A stretch of DNA of 23,467 nt from a virus: the IMG/VR virus record IMGVR_UViG_3300042923_001280, positions 1-23,467 of that record; one strand, 5' to 3'. Shown here one piece after another: positions 22,055 to 23,467 of this stretch (the stretch's first letter is position 1; the number at the start of each line of letters is the position of its first letter). The translations under genes and the position numbers were made by a program. The notes under the pieces are model-generated. The model did not search any database and was not told the origin of the DNA. It saw only the letters and a list, made by a program, of their open reading frames with translations.

Positions 22055-22783
22055 TTAGTGTTTATTTTGAGCCCTGTTATACATTAATTGTCCTGCTTGG
22101 AATAACGAGTTTGGATTACCTGCATCTATCCATTCATCTTCAAGCGTATCATAATAGAATTGATTACGCTTAATATACTCATTAATAATATGAGTAACTT
22201 CATATTCTCCTCTATCTGAAATCTCTAACTCCTTAATAAAGTCATAGATTTTGTTGTCATAAATTTGTATTCCAGCTAAAGCTAAGTTTGATTTTGGTTT
22301 TTTAGGCTTTTCTTCAAGATGAGTAACCTTGCCATTTTTATCTGTACAAACAACACCAAATTTTTTGATTTCATCTGCATCATTTACAACCTTACAAGAT
22401 ACCAAACATCCTGCTTGAAATTGATTTGTAAATTTACTAACTTCATCAAGAATGATATTGTCAGCAAACATCACTACGATATTTTCACCATTAGCAAATT
22501 TTTCAGTATAACTTATAGCATGCGGAATACCAAGTGGTTCATCTTGAAAGAAGTATGTGAAGTTAACTCCAAATTTTTTACCAGATTGTAAATATTCCAT
22601 TGCAAGTCCTGCTGATTTTTTCCCAAGCACAATAGCAATATCGTCAATTCCCGCTCTTTTTAAGTTTTCAATTGAATACTCAATAAGTGGTTTATCATAT
22701 ACTGGCAATAAGAATTTATTTACAATATCTGTGAGTGGTTTTAGTCTAGATCCCATCCCACCTGCGAGGATTATTGCTTTCAT
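22055..22783 (-). CDS. RmlA-like sugar-1-phosphate nucleotidyltransferase
   Basis: 242 aa, close to the length of single-domain NDP-sugar pyrophosphorylases. The nucleotide-binding loop is LAGGMGSRLKPLT (7-18) with Lys23 and LLPVYDKPLI, as in RmlA. Then come QDEPLGIPHAI (80-90), Asp108 in FADN (RmlA LGDN) for metal, EEKP near 157, and DEWIDAGNPNSL near the end (RmlA WLDTGT). It joins a sugar-1-phosphate to NTP, giving NDP-sugar plus pyrophosphate; dTTP/glucose is the closest family guess, but UTP is possible. It heads the operon with the glycosyltransferase and probably supplies its donor. Start ATG 22783, nine bases after AAAGGG. Confidence 0.9.
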   Translation of the reverse strand: MKAIILAGGMGSRLKPLTDIVNKFLLPVYDKPLIEYSIENLKRAGIDDIAIVLGKKSAGLAMEYLQSGKKFGVNFTYFFQDEPLGIPHAISYTEKFANGENIVVMFADNIILDEVSKFTNQFQAGCLVSCKVVNDADEIKKFGVVCTDKNGKVTHLEEKPKKPKSNLALAGIQIYDNKIYDFIKELEISDRGEYEVTHIINEYIKRNQFYYDTLEDEWIDAGNPNSLFQAGQLMYNRAQNKH

Positions 22784-22840
22784 TTGTAAACGCCCTTTCG
22801 TTTTGTCTTTATGTAAATTTAATAGTGCGGTCTATTAAAT

Positions 22841-22846
22841 ATTATA
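22841..22846 (-). promoter_or_regulatory. Extended -10 promoter of the nucleotidyltransferase operon
   Basis: On the - strand TGTTATAAT (TG, one base, TATAAT at 22846-22841); no clear -35. About 57 bases ahead of the start codon. The rest of the 22784-22950 gap shows no gene. Confidence 0.6.
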
Positions 22847-22950
22847 ACAATTTTTAAAAATATTTTTATCTAGAGTTTAATGCGCTGTAATCTTAGGGTG
22901 ACTATGATTTATTAGTTTATGTATGAAAATACTGTAAAGAAGGTGGTATT

Positions 22951-23298
22951 ATGTCAGGAATAGCAAGACAAGGAGATGCTATAACGGGTACAACTAACGG
23001 TGAACATGCTGGACACTATGATGAATGGGGAAGTCCTATTCATGGATCATCTACAATAAGTGGAACTATCACATCTGGTTCTCCAAATGTATTTATCAAT
23101 GGTAAAGCGGTTGCTAGAGCTGGGGACTCTACGATTGAAAGTGATGCCTGCGATTCTGGGCAATCTGGTTCTCTAAGAAGTATTAATCGTGGAGTTTTTG
23201 TAAATGGTTTACCAGTAGCTTTAAACGGAGATGCAATCAATCCTCACAATGGAACAGCGCATATAGTTGCTGGCAGTGGTAACGTTTCAGTAAATTGA
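22951..23298 (+). CDS. PAAR-domain tail spike tip protein
   Basis: 115 aa, a one-domain PAAR protein: MSGIARQGDAITGTTNGEHAGH opens the family's first repeat; SPNVFINGKAVARAGDS and NRGVFVNGLPVALNGDAINPH are the two VFVNGxxVAxxGD repeats, ending HIVAGSGNVSVN. His and Cys residues (HAGHYDEW, DAC, NPHNGTAH) could bind the tip metal. PAAR proteins cap the spike of contractile tails and sharpen it for membrane piercing; there is no toxin extension. It is alone on + between two - strand units, with ribosome binding site AAGAAGGTGG and its own terminator. No sigma-A promoter is clear upstream, so a late promoter read by the phage sigma factor is possible. Confidence 0.92.
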   Translation: MSGIARQGDAITGTTNGEHAGHYDEWGSPIHGSSTISGTITSGSPNVFINGKAVARAGDSTIESDACDSGQSGSLRSINRGVFVNGLPVALNGDAINPHNGTAHIVAGSGNVSVN

Positions 23299-23305
23299 CA
23301 AAATT

Positions 23306-23335
23306 AAAGCCACCTATTTTTTAGGTGGCTTTTTT
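23306..23335. terminator. Bidirectional terminator after the PAAR gene
   Basis: AAAGCCACCTA / TAGGTGGCTTT with a five-T loop and a T run. It also serves the - strand gene ending at 23337. Confidence 0.93.
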
Positions 23336-23336
23336 A

Positions 23337-23465
23337 TTACAAAACTTTGTTTAGAAGTTCAATTGCTTTAAAGTAAAACATCTTCTGATTTGCAAAGTTT
23401 TCTTTGTGTAATGGAATCATAGAGAGAAACAATAACCCTGTAATAACAGTTATGGTTTCGTAATC
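23337..23465 (-). CDS. C-terminal part of an unknown - strand gene
   Basis: Open - strand frame from the right edge to TAA at 23339-23337, 42 residues: DYETITVITGLLFLSMIPLH, then KENFANQKMFYFKAIELLNKVL. The other two - strand frames contain early stops, and the adjoining bidirectional terminator fits a gene ending here. One hydrophobic stretch is followed by a basic helix. Too short to assign. Confidence 0.6.
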   Translation of the reverse strand, partial: DYETITVITGLLFLSMIPLHKENFANQKMFYFKAIELLNKVL

Positions 23466-23467
23466 AA

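Noticed and set aside
12416-22783. TET/JBP oxygenase or hydroxymethylase in the window.
   Set aside because: No product here shows the HxD...H iron motif or thymidylate-synthase-like sequence; the step must be elsewhere if it exists.
22951-23298. PAAR-linked toxin or effector.
   Set aside because: The protein ends with the PAAR fold; there is no C-terminal domain or adjacent immunity gene.
1-23467. tRNA or rRNA genes.
   Set aside because: No cloverleaf with GTTCRANNC-like T arm was found by eye on either strand in the intergenic gaps; a tRNAscan run would settle it.

Overview
The window is AT-rich DNA with densely packed small genes, strong GGAGG-type ribosome binding sites and extended -10 sigma-A promoters. 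It has its own sigma factor, RuvC-like resolvase, UvrD-like helicase, a PAAR tail-tip protein and a free-standing homing endonuclease. Together these point to a large lytic, contractile-tailed phage of a low-GC Gram-positive (Firmicutes) host. I cannot name the host from sequence alone.

Layout. (1) Positions 1-12163 are all on the + strand: small unknown genes, a MutM/Fpg DNA glycosylase that appears to start at CTG, a P-loop kinase with an amino-type DNA methyltransferase, a WYL-domain protein behind a predicted RBS-masking hairpin, a RuvC-like resolvase, a frameshifted Nudix gene, the homing endonuclease, the helicase, and the sigma factor behind a ~260-nt structured leader. Most units have their own promoter and hairpin terminator. 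(2) Positions 12389-16864 are on the - strand: a C5-cytosine DNA methyltransferase, an FmdB-like zinc ribbon protein, two unknown proteins, and a homologue of T4 DNA alpha-glucosyltransferase whose gene is split by an ORF-less 276-nt group I intron. (3) Positions 16979-20594 on the + strand hold ten short tandem genes. Nine share a short motif centred on [DE]-A-Y-V; it lies at the C-terminus of the first five products and at the N-terminus of four of the last five. (4) Positions 20608-22783 are on the - strand: an RmlA-like sugar-1-phosphate nucleotidyltransferase followed by a second putative glycosyltransferase. (5) Positions 22951-23298 hold a lone + strand PAAR gene, and the window ends in the 3' part of a - strand gene.

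How it fits together: the C5-methyltransferase, the T4 alpha-glucosyltransferase homologue, the second glycosyltransferase and the sugar-nucleotide synthase look like parts of a DNA base glycosylation system. The nucleotidyltransferase would make the NDP-sugar, and the glycosyltransferases would put it on a hydroxymethylated base. The step that makes the hydroxyl (a TET/JBP oxygenase or a dCMP/dUMP hydroxymethylase) is not in this window. The motif-sharing gene array lies between the two glycosylation blocks. The strongest single observation is the group I intron: both splice sites can be fixed because joining them restores a conserved glycine-rich loop and fits P1 and P10 pairing.
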